Source of the DNA: Oligoflexia bacterium
Lineage (GTDB): Bacteria; Bdellovibrionota; Bacteriovoracia; Bacteriovoracales; Bacteriovoracaceae
Direction: 5' to 3'
DNA: 64,000 nucleotides
Assembly (NCBI GenBank): GCA_024229115.1
Contig: JAAEST010000040.1
Span: 248,001 to 312,000 of the forward strand
The notes below the pieces were generated by a model. That model was not told where the DNA came from, ran no database searches, and saw only the letters and a program-made list of their open reading frames with translations. Positions 46,362-54,569 of the stretch are shown here, in pieces. Position 1 is the stretch's first letter. The number at the start of each line of letters is the position of its first letter. The translations under genes were made by a program, and so were the position numbers.

Positions 46362-46522
46362 CAAAAGTTATTGGAATTATTTTATCTACAATATTTTTCT
46401 TTGGACTTAGCGATGAGCTGAGTTTTGCTGTCAAGAAAACGGCTATTTTGAAGATTCACCAAGGACTTCCTGCATTAAGTGGATTTACTCAAAAGATGAC
46501 AATGAAAAAAGGCCATCCGTAG
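46358..46522 (+). CDS. Small secreted peptide (54 residues), unknown
   Basis: Begins in the ATGA overlap with the HTH-like gene. The N-terminus is a signal-peptide-like hydrophobic stretch (VIGIILSTIFFFGLS), followed by a basic tail (KKTAILKIHQGLPALSGF, ending KKGHP). The coupling suggests the HTH protein regulates or is coexpressed with it. The last codons lie in the hairpin that serves as the terminator of the convergent gene. A toxin, peptide signal or small periplasmic protein are all possible. Confidence 0.45.
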   Translation: MTKVIGIILSTIFFFGLSDELSFAVKKTAILKIHQGLPALSGFTQKMTMKKGHP

Positions 46523-46530
46523 ATAGCCTT
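46505..46530 (-). terminator. Intrinsic terminator for the minus-strand secreted protein gene
   Basis: Read on the minus strand: AAGGCTATC, loop TACG, GATGGCC, then TTTTTT. One mismatch lies within the stem. It is 31 bases beyond the stop of the gene at 46561 and overlaps the end of the 54-residue peptide gene on the other strand. Confidence 0.6.
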
Positions 46531-46560
46531 AATTTCATTATCTTCTTGAACAAAGAATGC

Positions 46561-47082
46561 TCACTGAACTAGGTTTTGAAAATTACAAAGAGCACTTTGT
46601 GCTTTAAGCTGAAATTGAGTTAGATCCTCTCCAGGAAGTTTTAGTGATAGATTTAATTCTACAATCTTGGATTTATGAACACCGCCAGCGTTACTGAAAG
46701 TTGGTGATAAACGAGTAATTTGAATTGCCTGAAGATTACCTGATATCTTACCCCCAATTATATTTCCATCACTAAACTCAACATCTGCTGATGTATCTCT
46801 TTTAAAGCGACACCAAATTATCCCTTGGTCTAGATTTTGTGTATCGCAATCAATTTTTTCGAGAAATAGCCCTTTTATTCGACGTTTGTTTTTATCGATA
46901 AAGCCTACACCATCTGTAGATAAAATTTTCATCGTAGAAGTATCTAGGTCAATTTCAATATTTGTTTCGGGCCATACCGGTGTAAATCGAGGCTCAACAC
47001 ACCTTATTTTAATTACTTGAGACTCAGCGAATACTTGTCCTGTAATTAGCATTGTTAGTATTACAAAAACCATCTTTTTCAT
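46561..47082 (-). CDS. Secreted protein of unknown function
   Basis: 173 residues from the ATG at 47082, which has an AAGGGGAT site ahead and a signal peptide (MVFVILTMLITGQVFA) behind; the longer upstream frame is rejected for those reasons. The mature part is beta-rich (IKIRCVEPRF, EIDLDTSTMKILS, IWCRFKRDTS, NIIGGKISGNLQAIQI) and has several Cys. No family is recognised. It sits between an XRE regulator and the small peptide genes within the accessory region. Confidence 0.65.
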   Translation of the reverse strand: MKKMVFVILTMLITGQVFAESQVIKIRCVEPRFTPVWPETNIEIDLDTSTMKILSTDGVGFIDKNKRRIKGLFLEKIDCDTQNLDQGIIWCRFKRDTSADVEFSDGNIIGGKISGNLQAIQITRLSPTFSNAGGVHKSKIVELNLSLKLPGEDLTQFQLKAQSALCNFQNLVQ

Positions 47083-47179
47083 TTTTATCCCCTTTTTTAA
47101 AAGATGTAGGTTAAAACTTCCTACGTTATAAAATGTCTTAAAAAAACTCTTAATCTGCCTATCGCTCATATTCGTCGAC

Positions 47180-47443
47180 CTACAGAAAAGACCGTATAAT
47201 TCTTATATGTTTTTCAACCTCATTTAGGGCTTCCTCTATTTTTAGTTCCTGGCCGGTTAAAAGATAATTAAGAGAAACATTAAAGTACTCTGCTACTTTT
47301 ATATAAGGCTCGCCCTTAATTTCTCTGCCATTTTCCCAATCTCTATATGTGCTAGGGCTAACAAAAATATGATTTGAAACATCAGATATAGATGAGCCTT
47401 TACTAACTCTTAATCTTTTTAATCTGTCTCCGAATGTTTCCAT
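47180..47443 (-). CDS. XRE-family transcriptional regulator
   Basis: 87 residues with the full Cro/CI helix-turn-helix: FGDRLKRLRVSKGSSISDVSNHIFVSPSTYRDWENGREIKGEPYIKVAEYFNVSLNYLLTG is split here as FGDRLKRLRVSKGSSISDVS, then VSPSTYRDWENGRE and ISLNYLL-like end. It is divergent from the LysR gene, with a short palindrome in the 81-bp gap. A repressor of the accessory region is likely. Confidence 0.85.
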   Translation of the reverse strand: METFGDRLKRLRVSKGSSISDVSNHIFVSPSTYRDWENGREIKGEPYIKVAEYFNVSLNYLLTGQELKIEEALNEVEKHIRIIRSFL

Positions 47444-47499
47444 TATTCCCCTCTGACATATAGATATAAAACTACTTATAATAAATAAAATGACTTATT

Positions 47500-47516
47500 T
47501 GTATCATTGTGATACA
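47500..47516. promoter_or_regulatory. Palindromic operator between XRE and LysR genes
   Basis: TGTATCA-TTG-TGATACA is a perfect 7+3+7 inverted repeat 9 bases before the LysR start and 57 bases from the XRE start. Its place and size fit binding by the XRE protein, the LysR protein, or both. Confidence 0.55.
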
Positions 47517-47524
47517 TATTACTT

Positions 47525-48355
47525 ATGTCTTTAATGATGGATGATGTGAAATATTTTATTACTGCCAGTGAAACCCTTAATATTACTAGGGCTTCTGAGA
47601 TAATTGGAATTTCCCAACCAGCTCTTAGCTACGCTATAAAAAGGCTAGAAAACGAGCTTGGAGGCCAGCTTCTTATTAGACTAAAAAATGGGATACAGCT
47701 CACTAAACTCGGTGAAGAGTTTAAAGTTCGCTCTCGCCGCCTAGTATATGAATGGGAGCAAGCTCAAAATTTAGCGAATCCTGAAACCGGCTTGATTCAA
47801 GGGAGTTATACTTTTGCTATTCATCCCTCTGTAGCTTTATATGCTTTAGAGTTTTTTATACCAAAGCTTCAATCTGACTTTCTTGGACTAGATTTTAAGT
47901 TTACTCATGGTCTTTCAAGAGAGATGACTGAAAAAGTGATTAGTTGGGAAGCTGATTTTGGGATAGTAGTAAATCCGATCAAGCATCCTGATCTTGTAAT
48001 CAGAAAGCTGTATAACGATGAAGTAACAATTTTCTATACAAAGGATGCACAAGACAAACTCATTTACGACCAAAACCTCGCTCAGTCACAATACATATTA
48101 AAAAAACTTGGTAAAAAGAAAAACTTCTCTGGTGAAATTAATTCTGGAAACCTGGAACTGGTTGCCAAACTTACAGCCCTTGGCCTCGGCTACGGTCTTT
48201 TACCTGCCACAATTGCCTCTCAATACGATAATCTTAAAAGGCTAAGTGGCTCTCCAATTTTCAAAGATGAAATTTGTTTGATATATCGAGCTGAAAAACA
48301 CAATAATACAGTTAGTAAGCGAATTATTGAAACAATTAAAAGCTCAAATTTCTAA
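47525..48355 (+). CDS. LysR-family transcriptional regulator
   Basis: 276 residues. The N-terminal winged HTH is typical: VKYFITASETLNITRASEIIGISQPALSYAIKRLE, given here in parts (NITRASEIIGISQPALSYAI; KRLENELGGQLLIR). A type 2 periplasmic-fold effector domain follows from about residue 90. The exact start is unsure because ATGs at 47525, 47534 and 47537 lie close together and none has a good ribosome site. Targets may include the divergent XRE gene and its own promoter. Confidence 0.88.
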   Translation: MSLMMDDVKYFITASETLNITRASEIIGISQPALSYAIKRLENELGGQLLIRLKNGIQLTKLGEEFKVRSRRLVYEWEQAQNLANPETGLIQGSYTFAIHPSVALYALEFFIPKLQSDFLGLDFKFTHGLSREMTEKVISWEADFGIVVNPIKHPDLVIRKLYNDEVTIFYTKDAQDKLIYDQNLAQSQYILKKLGKKKNFSGEINSGNLELVAKLTALGLGYGLLPATIASQYDNLKRLSGSPIFKDEICLIYRAEKHNNTVSKRIIETIKSSNF

Positions 48356-48607
48356 GGGTCTTCAAGTTCAGTACACCTAGCCTAATCTTTATCGCCTGTA
48401 GCGCCGTATCGATGCCCATTGAAAACGATTTTAAGCTAATAAATATTGCACACCTGAGATAATTTAAAATATTGCATGCCATATTTTATGCGATATTTAT
48501 CCTTATCTTAAAAGCTCTAACTATCTAGAACCTCAAGGCTACTGCTTAGGAAAAAGTTGGCATCCATTATGTAATTACAATCTCCAACCATTAACCAAAG
48601 GAGATTT
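48356..48607. other. Intergenic stretch with no gene found
   Basis: About 250 bases between the LysR and replication-relaxation-like genes. All frames are closed by frequent stops apart from a 27-codon minus ORF that I do not support. It contains the inverted and direct repeats described separately and a good AAGGAG site just before 48608. Confidence 0.5.
48467..48498. repeat. Inverted repeat with a repeated AAATATTGCA motif
   Basis: AAATATTGCAT (48467-48477) pairs with ATGCGATATTT (48488-48498) with one mismatch. AAATATTGCA also occurs directly upstream at 48441-48450. Such short repeats ahead of a replication-relaxation-like gene resemble binding sites for its own or another DNA-binding protein. 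Confidence 0.35.
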
Positions 48608-49369
48608 ATGAAATGGCCACCAAAACTATTGTTAACTGCTAGAGATATGCTCACACTACGCTATTTGTTCAATTATAAAGTGATGACAGTCGAGCAAATA
48701 TGGCGTTATCCATTCAAAGAAGAAACCGATATTGGAAATGTAAGAAAGCGTCTTAGGAAATTTGAAAGTGAGGGACTTGTTAAAGTTCAAGCCACCATTT
48801 TCCAGGGAAAGATACAAAGATATTTCTCAATTACAAGGAAAGCTTTAACCATTCTACAGGAGAATGAAGGACTTGAGTTACAGAGAAAGCAACTTGAAAG
48901 TAATTCAGTTATTCACGACCTAGTTCTTGTTGAAATCGGAGAATGTTTGAAGAGAACTAAAAACTGTCTTTTTTATTATCCAGAAAATGAACTTCAGTGC
49001 ATTTTTGGTAATAATTTTGGCTTCCCAGATGTAATTGAAAATAACTCTGATGCTTTCCTCAAATTGAAGCTAGGCGGTCAAAAGTTTAATATTGTCATAG
49101 AGTACGAAAATTCTGCGGCATCAAAGAATAAATACAGGGAACTTGTTCATAATTATTATTACCCAGAGTATATCAATGCTGTTTTTTTCTTTTATCAAAA
49201 GGACTGGATCAGAAAAACTATTATCGAAGAGGAAGAAAAAGAATATCCAAACAAAAATCCTAAGTTTTTCTTTTTCAAACTCAATTCGGACAAAATTGAT
49301 CTTGAAAATTTAACCTTAAAGGACAGAGGAGGTTATGAACTTGAGCTTAAAAGAAAGAAAATTGCCTGA
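48608..49369 (+). CDS. Replication-relaxation-like family protein
   Basis: 253 residues. A winged-helix N-domain (TARDMLTLRYLFNYKVMTVEQIW; RKRLRKFESEGLVKV) is followed by a nuclease-like core (FNIVIEYENSAASKNKYRELV). This is the pattern of the replication-relaxation (PF13814-like) proteins of plasmids and integrated elements. An AAGGAG site precedes the start. It supports a mobile origin for the region. Confidence 0.6.
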   Translation: MKWPPKLLLTARDMLTLRYLFNYKVMTVEQIWRYPFKEETDIGNVRKRLRKFESEGLVKVQATIFQGKIQRYFSITRKALTILQENEGLELQRKQLESNSVIHDLVLVEIGECLKRTKNCLFYYPENELQCIFGNNFGFPDVIENNSDAFLKLKLGGQKFNIVIEYENSAASKNKYRELVHNYYYPEYINAVFFFYQKDWIRKTIIEEEEKEYPNKNPKFFFFKLNSDKIDLENLTLKDRGGYELELKRKKIA

Positions 49370-49469
49370 CCACTGGGCGATCTCTCACAGATGGGGCAGT
49401 TTTCTACAAGTATCTGAAAATATGGCAATAGACAATCAAAAAATTGAGTTAAAAGTGGGGTTTAGATGA
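49335..49469 (+). CDS. Small ORF (44 residues), possible start of a broken gene
   Basis: The ATG at 49335 lies two bases after AGGAGG, inside the end of the preceding gene. It reads MNLSLKERKLPDHWAISHRW and ends in TGA at 49467. A further open stretch lies in the same frame just downstream, as described in the next entry. It may be a short gene or the first half of a gene with in-frame stops. Confidence 0.3.
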   Translation: MNLSLKERKLPDHWAISHRWGSFLQVSENMAIDNQKIELKVGFR

Positions 49470-49478
49470 TTTTTATAA

Positions 49479-49694
49479 TTAGGGATAAATTCTCTGACTA
49501 AGAGAACTACTGGAAGGAAAAAATGGGAAAACAAAGAAGTAAATTTAAAAGAACACCTAGTAAAACAAGAGGAATACCAATTAATTCTTGATGAAGTAGT
49601 CAGTATTATTTATGATGAGCTAGTCAATAAAAAGTCGTCTCCAAACGATCTCTGTTCCTCCGGCTATAATGAAGGAGGAAATCATGTCGCATAA
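49479..49694 (+). pseudogene. Start-less open frame before the recombinase (possible gene remnant)
   Basis: Same frame as the 49335 ORF, from which it is cut by TGA (49467) and TAA (49476). It codes for an amphipathic helix-like segment (LKEHLVKQEEYQLILDEVV) and a Lys-rich end that runs over the recombinase start by 11 bases. It has no ATG, GTG or TTG before the helix. It is most easily read as a decayed small gene that was once coupled to the recombinase. Confidence 0.35.
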
Positions 49695-51312
49695 AATCTG
49701 TTTTTATATTCGTGTCTCAACCGAAGAACAGGCAAAAAATTTAGAAGGCTCCATAAAAAATCAAAAGGAACGCTTACTTGAAGCTGTGAAGTTTAAAAAT
49801 TTGTCAGGAAACTTTGGTGAAGTTGTTTCAATTTACATTGATCGAGCTAAATCTGGAAAAGATACCAATAGACTAGAACTTCAAAAGATGCTTTTTGAAA
49901 TTTCTCAGGGAAAAATTGATCTGGTGATGGTTAGTGAAATCTCTCGTATCTCAAGAAATATGAAAGACTTTTCTGAAATCTGGGAGCTGATGAAAAAGCA
50001 CAATTGTGGTTTTTATTCCCTAAGAGAAAACTTTGATACGACGACCGCCGCTGGTGAAATGGTTCTCTACACTATTGCTAATATTGCTCAGTTTGAGCGT
50101 AGACAAGTCAGTGAAAGAGTAACAGCAAATATTAAAGCCCGTGCTAAACGCGGACTTTATAATGGAGGTAGTGTCCCTTTAGGATTCAAGCTTGGAGAAA
50201 AGAAAGGTTATCTTGAACTGGATTATGAGATGGCCGATCTCGTTAGACTTTGCTTTTCAACTTACCTTGAAAAAGAAAGCCTGTCTCAAACAGCCAAGTA
50301 TCTCAACGATCAAGGCCATACTATTCGCAGGTGGAAACAAGGTGGTGGCAAGTTTAAACGCCTCGGACATTTCAGCGTGGATAATCTGCACAAGATTCTT
50401 GTGAATAAGGCCTATATTGGAATTAAGATTTTTAAAGATGGTGACACTCATAGTGAAACCGAAGCTGTATGGGACGCCGTAGTTGATGAGGATATCTTTA
50501 ATCGCGTGCAAGTTAAATTAAAGAAGAATCTAAGTAAAAAGAAACCACACTCAAAGAAAAGATATCCTTATCTGCTTTCAGGAATCACTTTTTGCAAAGC
50601 TTGTGGAGATGCTATGTGTGGAAAATCTGCGCATGGAAATGGTGGAAAAATTGGCTATTACGAGCACTCTTGGGCCACAAAAAGAAATTCTACGCTTACG
50701 AAAAAGATTTTTGATTGTGAACCAAGGCGAGTTTTGGCAAAAAAACTAGAGCCACTTGTAACAGAAAAGGTAGAAGCGATTCTTTTTCAAGATGAATTTG
50801 TAAAAGTTCTTTTTGAAAAATTAAAAACAAAGGTTAAACAAAATTCATCTGTAAGCGAAGTTAATTCCTTGAAAGCTCAAATCTATGGGTTTAACTCTCA
50901 AATAGACGCCTTGGCCGAGAGACTTTCAGAGCTTCCCACGGAGGTTTCTGCCAGCCCGATCTATAAACAGATGGGAAATCTTGAAAAAAGAAAAAATGAA
51001 TCGATTGAGCTGCTTGATAAGCTCTCAGACGCGCCAGAAACTGATTTTCTCGTCAGCCTTGATGATTACCAAAGCTTTGTAAATGACTTGAGAGAGCTGT
51101 GGCTTAACGCCAATTCGGCCACCAAGTCTAAGATCATTCAAAGGCTGATTCATAAGGTTGAGGTGGGAGTTGATTCTGTTGTGATTCATTACAATGTGGA
51201 TAAGAGAAATTTAGGCCCTAAAATAAAAAAGCCAGACTCAAAGTCTGGCTTTTTTAAAAACTATCCGAATGGTTCGAATAGCTTGACAAATGGTGCCGCA
51301 GGAGGGACTTGA
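49684..51312 (+). CDS. Large serine recombinase
   Basis: 542 residues from ATG 49684, five bases after AAGGAGG. The resolvase domain has the catalytic S12 in YIRVSTEEQ and the SEISRISRN and TTTAAGEMV motifs. It is followed by a recombinase domain, a zinc-ribbon type CKACGDAMCGK, and a coiled coil near residue 400. This is the large serine recombinase architecture of integrases. The last 28 or so codons run through an intrinsic terminator and into the tRNA-Leu gene on the other strand, so the native end may differ. Confidence 0.9.
   Translation: MSHKICFYIRVSTEEQAKNLEGSIKNQKERLLEAVKFKNLSGNFGEVVSIYIDRAKSGKDTNRLELQKMLFEISQGKIDLVMVSEISRISRNMKDFSEIWELMKKHNCGFYSLRENFDTTTAAGEMVLYTIANIAQFERRQVSERVTANIKARAKRGLYNGGSVPLGFKLGEKKGYLELDYEMADLVRLCFSTYLEKESLSQTAKYLNDQGHTIRRWKQGGGKFKRLGHFSVDNLHKILVNKAYIGIKIFKDGDTHSETEAVWDAVVDEDIFNRVQVKLKKNLSKKKPHSKKRYPYLLSGITFCKACGDAMCGKSAHGNGGKIGYYEHSWATKRNSTLTKKIFDCEPRRVLAKKLEPLVTEKVEAILFQDEFVKVLFEKLKTKVKQNSSVSEVNSLKAQIYGFNSQIDALAERLSELPTEVSASPIYKQMGNLEKRKNESIELLDKLSDAPETDFLVSLDDYQSFVNDLRELWLNANSATKSKIIQRLIHKVEVGVDSVVIHYNVDKRNLGPKIKKPDSKSGFFKNYPNGSNSLTNGAAGGT
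51225..51255. terminator. Bidirectional terminator after tRNA-Leu(UAG)
   Basis: GCCAGACT (51231-51238) pairs with AGTCTGGC (51242-51249), loop CAA, flanked by six As on the left and six Ts on the right, giving a 14-bp stem. It works in both directions. It lies 35 bases after the 3' end of the tRNA, and also inside the 3' end of the recombinase frame. Confidence 0.85.
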
Positions 51313-51373
51313 ACCCCCACGCCGAAGCACTAGATCCTAAGTCTAGCGTGTCTACCAATTTCACCACTGCGGC
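51291..51373 (-). tRNA. tRNA-Leu (anticodon UAG)
   Basis: 83 nt including encoded CCA. Acceptor stem GCCGCAG/CTGCGGC, anticodon stem CTAGA/TCTAG with loop CTTAGGA (anticodon TAG), the long variable arm and T-arm GTTCAAGTC. The recombinase frame ends inside its 3' part on the opposite strand. Confidence 0.97.
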
Positions 51374-51390
51374 TTGTTTCGTGAGAAGTA

Positions 51391-51419
51391 TTTTTACTAA
51401 TAAATGAAATATTTGGCAA
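51391..51419 (-). promoter_or_regulatory. Promoter of tRNA-Leu(UAG)
   Basis: On the minus strand TTGCCA (51414-51419) and TAAAAA (51391-51396) are 17 bp apart. Transcription would begin just ahead of the tRNA 5' end at 51373. The -35 box sits four bases below the stop end of the coiled-coil gene. Confidence 0.6.
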
Positions 51420-51422
51420 TAG

Positions 51423-54400
51423 TTAGGCGGCCTTTTTCTTTGATAAATTTTGCATTTTTCTCTCTGCGTCACGAAGCTTATTCTCAAGAGTTTTCTTTTC
51501 AATCTTCATTTTATTAAGCTCTGCCTTTCTCTGAGCAAGCTCATCTGTAGACTTCTTAGCAACCATTTGGAGCTTCTTATTCTCAATTTCAAGCTTCTTC
51601 ATGAGCTGAGTATTATTAGCGTCAGACCCTTTAGCACCGTTACTTGCAGCCTTGGCGGCACCTTGATTGGCCGATTGAGCGGAAAGAAACTTCATCTTCA
51701 CTTCTTGTTTTTTAATTTCTTGCTGGAGATCTTTTACCTTTTCTTCAAACTTTTTGAGGAGCTTTTTGGCCGTTTCAGCTTCGCGCTCTTTTTGTCTCAT
51801 CTGTGTTTCAACTTCTTTGATTTTAACTAATGTAGCCTGACTATTAGATGAATTTTGTTGAGCCATTTCTAGCTTCTTTTCTAAGGATTTAATTTGGCCA
51901 TCTTTATCAGAGTTACCTTTCATTAGCTGAGCGAGCTCAACTTCTAACTTCTTCTTCGCTTCGATCATTTCACTGACATCATTAGCATCAACTGTTTTAC
52001 CATTTTCTTGATTGGCCTTATTACTTTCATACATAAATGAAATTTTCTTTTTCAGTTGCTCAACTTCAGACTTCAATTTCTCATTCTCTTTTGAGACATC
52101 ACCGTTTCCAGCCTGTACTAATTCTGACTTCTCACTAACCTGCTGAGCATTTCTTTCTTTTAATTTTTCATTCTGTGCTTTCGCTTTAGAAAGCTCTACT
52201 TCAAAACGCTTACGTTCTCTTTCTAGAACTAATTCTTTATCTTTTAACTGTTTTTTTACAGTTTCAAGTTCTCTATTTGCATTTTTAGAATTGATGAGAG
52301 CATCTCTTGAAGCCTGCTTTGATTCAATTGCTTGCTTTTCTTTAACTTCTAGCTTTTTCTGAAGCGAAGCGATATCGCCTTCTAACTTCTCAGTTTGATC
52401 ACTATTTTCTGCTTTTTTAATTTCTTTTTTCTTTGCTGCTAACTCTGCCTGTAGATTTTCAATTTCTTCTTGATCACGTAATTCCCTTTCTGTCGCTTCA
52501 TCAGCTTCAGCTTCTTTTGCCGCAATCATTTTCTTTAATTTTTCAATTTCAGAGTTACCACTAGAAATTTCTTTAATAGCATTAACTTCTTCTTCTTTTG
52601 AAGCTAGCTCTTCTTGTAGTCTCTTTAACTCTGCTTCATCTTCAGGTGTCATCTCACTAGATTGAGCTTCCCCCTTCTTAAGCTCAATCCTCTTTTGAAG
52701 CTTATCTATTTCAGATTCTTTGATCTTTTGGGCTTCATTATTCTGCTGATTCTTTAGCTCATTAGCTCTAAGTTGCTTTTGTAAGTTGTCGATTTCAGCT
52801 TTATGATCTTGGATATGAATTGGCTCTTTTGGATTTGCTTGTTCAAATTCCGCAACCTTCTGTGCTTTCTTAGCCTCATCTTTTTCTTTGCGAACTTTTT
52901 CAACTTCAGTTTTAAGATTAGTCAGCATTTTTTTCATTTTGCCAAGCTGAGCATCTCGAACTTTTAAGTTACCTTTTAGTTTTTCAATCTCTAGTCGATT
53001 TCTGATATCTATAGAGCTATTCATTTCCTTTTTTGAGAGAACATCTTCTGTTGCGTCCTCTCTTAAAGCATTTATGAAATTTTCTGATTGCTCATCATTT
53101 GTTCCGAGATGGTTTCTTACGATCATTCCAATTTCTTTATCTATCGTTGCCTTGTCCGCAGTTCCTCTCAAGTCATTGAGCTTACCTTTAACCTCAGCAA
53201 CCATTTCAGACTTTTTAACTTTCCATGTGTCATCATTTATTTTTTGTGTGACACCAGAAATACGATATTCAGTCTTGTCTTCTTCCTCAGGAGAACCTTC
53301 AATACGAGTAATGTCCTGAGTAAGATCATCTGTCACACCAGAGATAGTTGTGGTCTCTTCATCTTCTTCCATGGTTCCACGAACCATATAAGTTGCCTCA
53401 TTGGCGGAAAGATCCTCTAAAGATCCAAGCACGGACTCTAAATAATCGTCTTCATCTATTGCCCCAGAAACCACTTCAACATTGTCTTCAAGAATATCTC
53501 TTTTCTCATCATCAGTAATACAATCAACAATTAACTTTTTATCTTCTTCAGTTAAATCTTCAATCGATTTTTGATCCGGATAAAGTTGTAGGTACTTCTC
53601 CAATAAAGTGTCATTAAAATCTACAATCTCATCTACTTCAGCAGACTTTACAATAAACTCAACAATTCTCTTAATTTTGACAACATTTGATGTCTTATCG
53701 AAGGCTGAAAGTTCATAATTTTCAGCTCCCTCACCTGGTAAATCCTTTATTTTAAGATCATGCTCTTCTTTCATGAGAAGAACTTTAGAGCTGATATTAT
53801 TCACACCCTCTTTAGTCTTATCTCGGCAAGAATTGAATTTACTTACAAGTAATGATGGAAATCCATTTTCTTTTTCAAAACTTGGATTCTTGCACCATAG
53901 ACCCGTCAAGGTTAACTTCTCACTGTTTTCAATGTGATTAATAGAAAAGAGATCTGTATGCCCAAGAGCTTCACTTAACAACGTTTTGTAAGGATCTTTA
54001 CTTTGAGTTTCAAAACTCTCTGTAATATTTTCTAAAACAAACCCATTCACTGGAGCGACGGCCCTAACAAAGAAGCAAGAATCATTAAAGCCAAAATAAA
54101 TATCCGCAGGGAAATCTGAAATATCACTAATTTTTAAATATGTTAGATATTCGACAATACTCACAAGAAATCTTCTTGCATGAAAGAAATCAAATCCTTC
54201 TTGGTGAGCAATATCTGACACAACATCTGAGTAATAACCAATATTCATTGGGTCAATTACTTTAAGGTTTAGGAGTTTATGAGTCTCTTCACCAAACTCT
54301 TCTTGAGTGGCCAATCCTCCAGATTGAGTTAAATGAGTCTCTAAAATTTTCTTTGGAATAGGAAAGTGAAAGAGATCTCCATAGACTACACCATGAGAAC

Positions 54401-54566
54401 CTGAAGTAAGTGTTTCTTTTACATCACTTGAAGAATCTTCAGAAATGAGAAGACTATCATCTTGAACAAGATGACTAAGTTCACCTTCACCGTGAGAAAC
54501 CTTATCAAACACTTCTTTCAGTGCTTCACTCAGTTGATCAATATGTGTTTTCTTAGCTTCACTCAA
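51423..54566 (-). CDS. Very long coiled-coil protein of unknown function
   Basis: 1047 residues with a TTG start; no ATG start is seen near. Residues 1-360 form a soluble domain of unknown fold (SGSHGVVYGDLFHFPIPKK). About residues 370-450 contain repeat-like strands (TISGVTDDLTQD, YRISGVTQKIND). Residues 480-1030 form an almost continuous coiled coil rich in Glu, Lys and Gln with a basic C-terminus. There is no signal peptide or membrane segment. It may be a cytoskeletal or scaffold protein. It is cotranscribed with the HD-GYP-like gene three bases upstream. Confidence 0.75.
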   Translation of the reverse strand: MSEAKKTHIDQLSEALKEVFDKVSHGEGELSHLVQDDSLLISEDSSSDVKETLTSGSHGVVYGDLFHFPIPKKILETHLTQSGGLATQEEFGEETHKLLNLKVIDPMNIGYYSDVVSDIAHQEGFDFFHARRFLVSIVEYLTYLKISDISDFPADIYFGFNDSCFFVRAVAPVNGFVLENITESFETQSKDPYKTLLSEALGHTDLFSINHIENSEKLTLTGLWCKNPSFEKENGFPSLLVSKFNSCRDKTKEGVNNISSKVLLMKEEHDLKIKDLPGEGAENYELSAFDKTSNVVKIKRIVEFIVKSAEVDEIVDFNDTLLEKYLQLYPDQKSIEDLTEEDKKLIVDCITDDEKRDILEDNVEVVSGAIDEDDYLESVLGSLEDLSANEATYMVRGTMEEDEETTTISGVTDDLTQDITRIEGSPEEEDKTEYRISGVTQKINDDTWKVKKSEMVAEVKGKLNDLRGTADKATIDKEIGMIVRNHLGTNDEQSENFINALREDATEDVLSKKEMNSSIDIRNRLEIEKLKGNLKVRDAQLGKMKKMLTNLKTEVEKVRKEKDEAKKAQKVAEFEQANPKEPIHIQDHKAEIDNLQKQLRANELKNQQNNEAQKIKESEIDKLQKRIELKKGEAQSSEMTPEDEAELKRLQEELASKEEEVNAIKEISSGNSEIEKLKKMIAAKEAEADEATERELRDQEEIENLQAELAAKKKEIKKAENSDQTEKLEGDIASLQKKLEVKEKQAIESKQASRDALINSKNANRELETVKKQLKDKELVLERERKRFEVELSKAKAQNEKLKERNAQQVSEKSELVQAGNGDVSKENEKLKSEVEQLKKKISFMYESNKANQENGKTVDANDVSEMIEAKKKLEVELAQLMKGNSDKDGQIKSLEKKLEMAQQNSSNSQATLVKIKEVETQMRQKEREAETAKKLLKKFEEKVKDLQQEIKKQEVKMKFLSAQSANQGAAKAASNGAKGSDANNTQLMKKLEIENKKLQMVAKKSTDELAQRKAELNKMKIEKKTLENKLRDAERKMQNLSKKKAA

Positions 54567-54569
54567 ATT

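Noticed and set aside
51450-51830. Plus-strand ORF of 126 residues within the coiled-coil gene
   Set aside because: It is the complement of repetitive Glu/Lys codons in a long coding region, which gives Leu/Phe/Ser-rich shadows.
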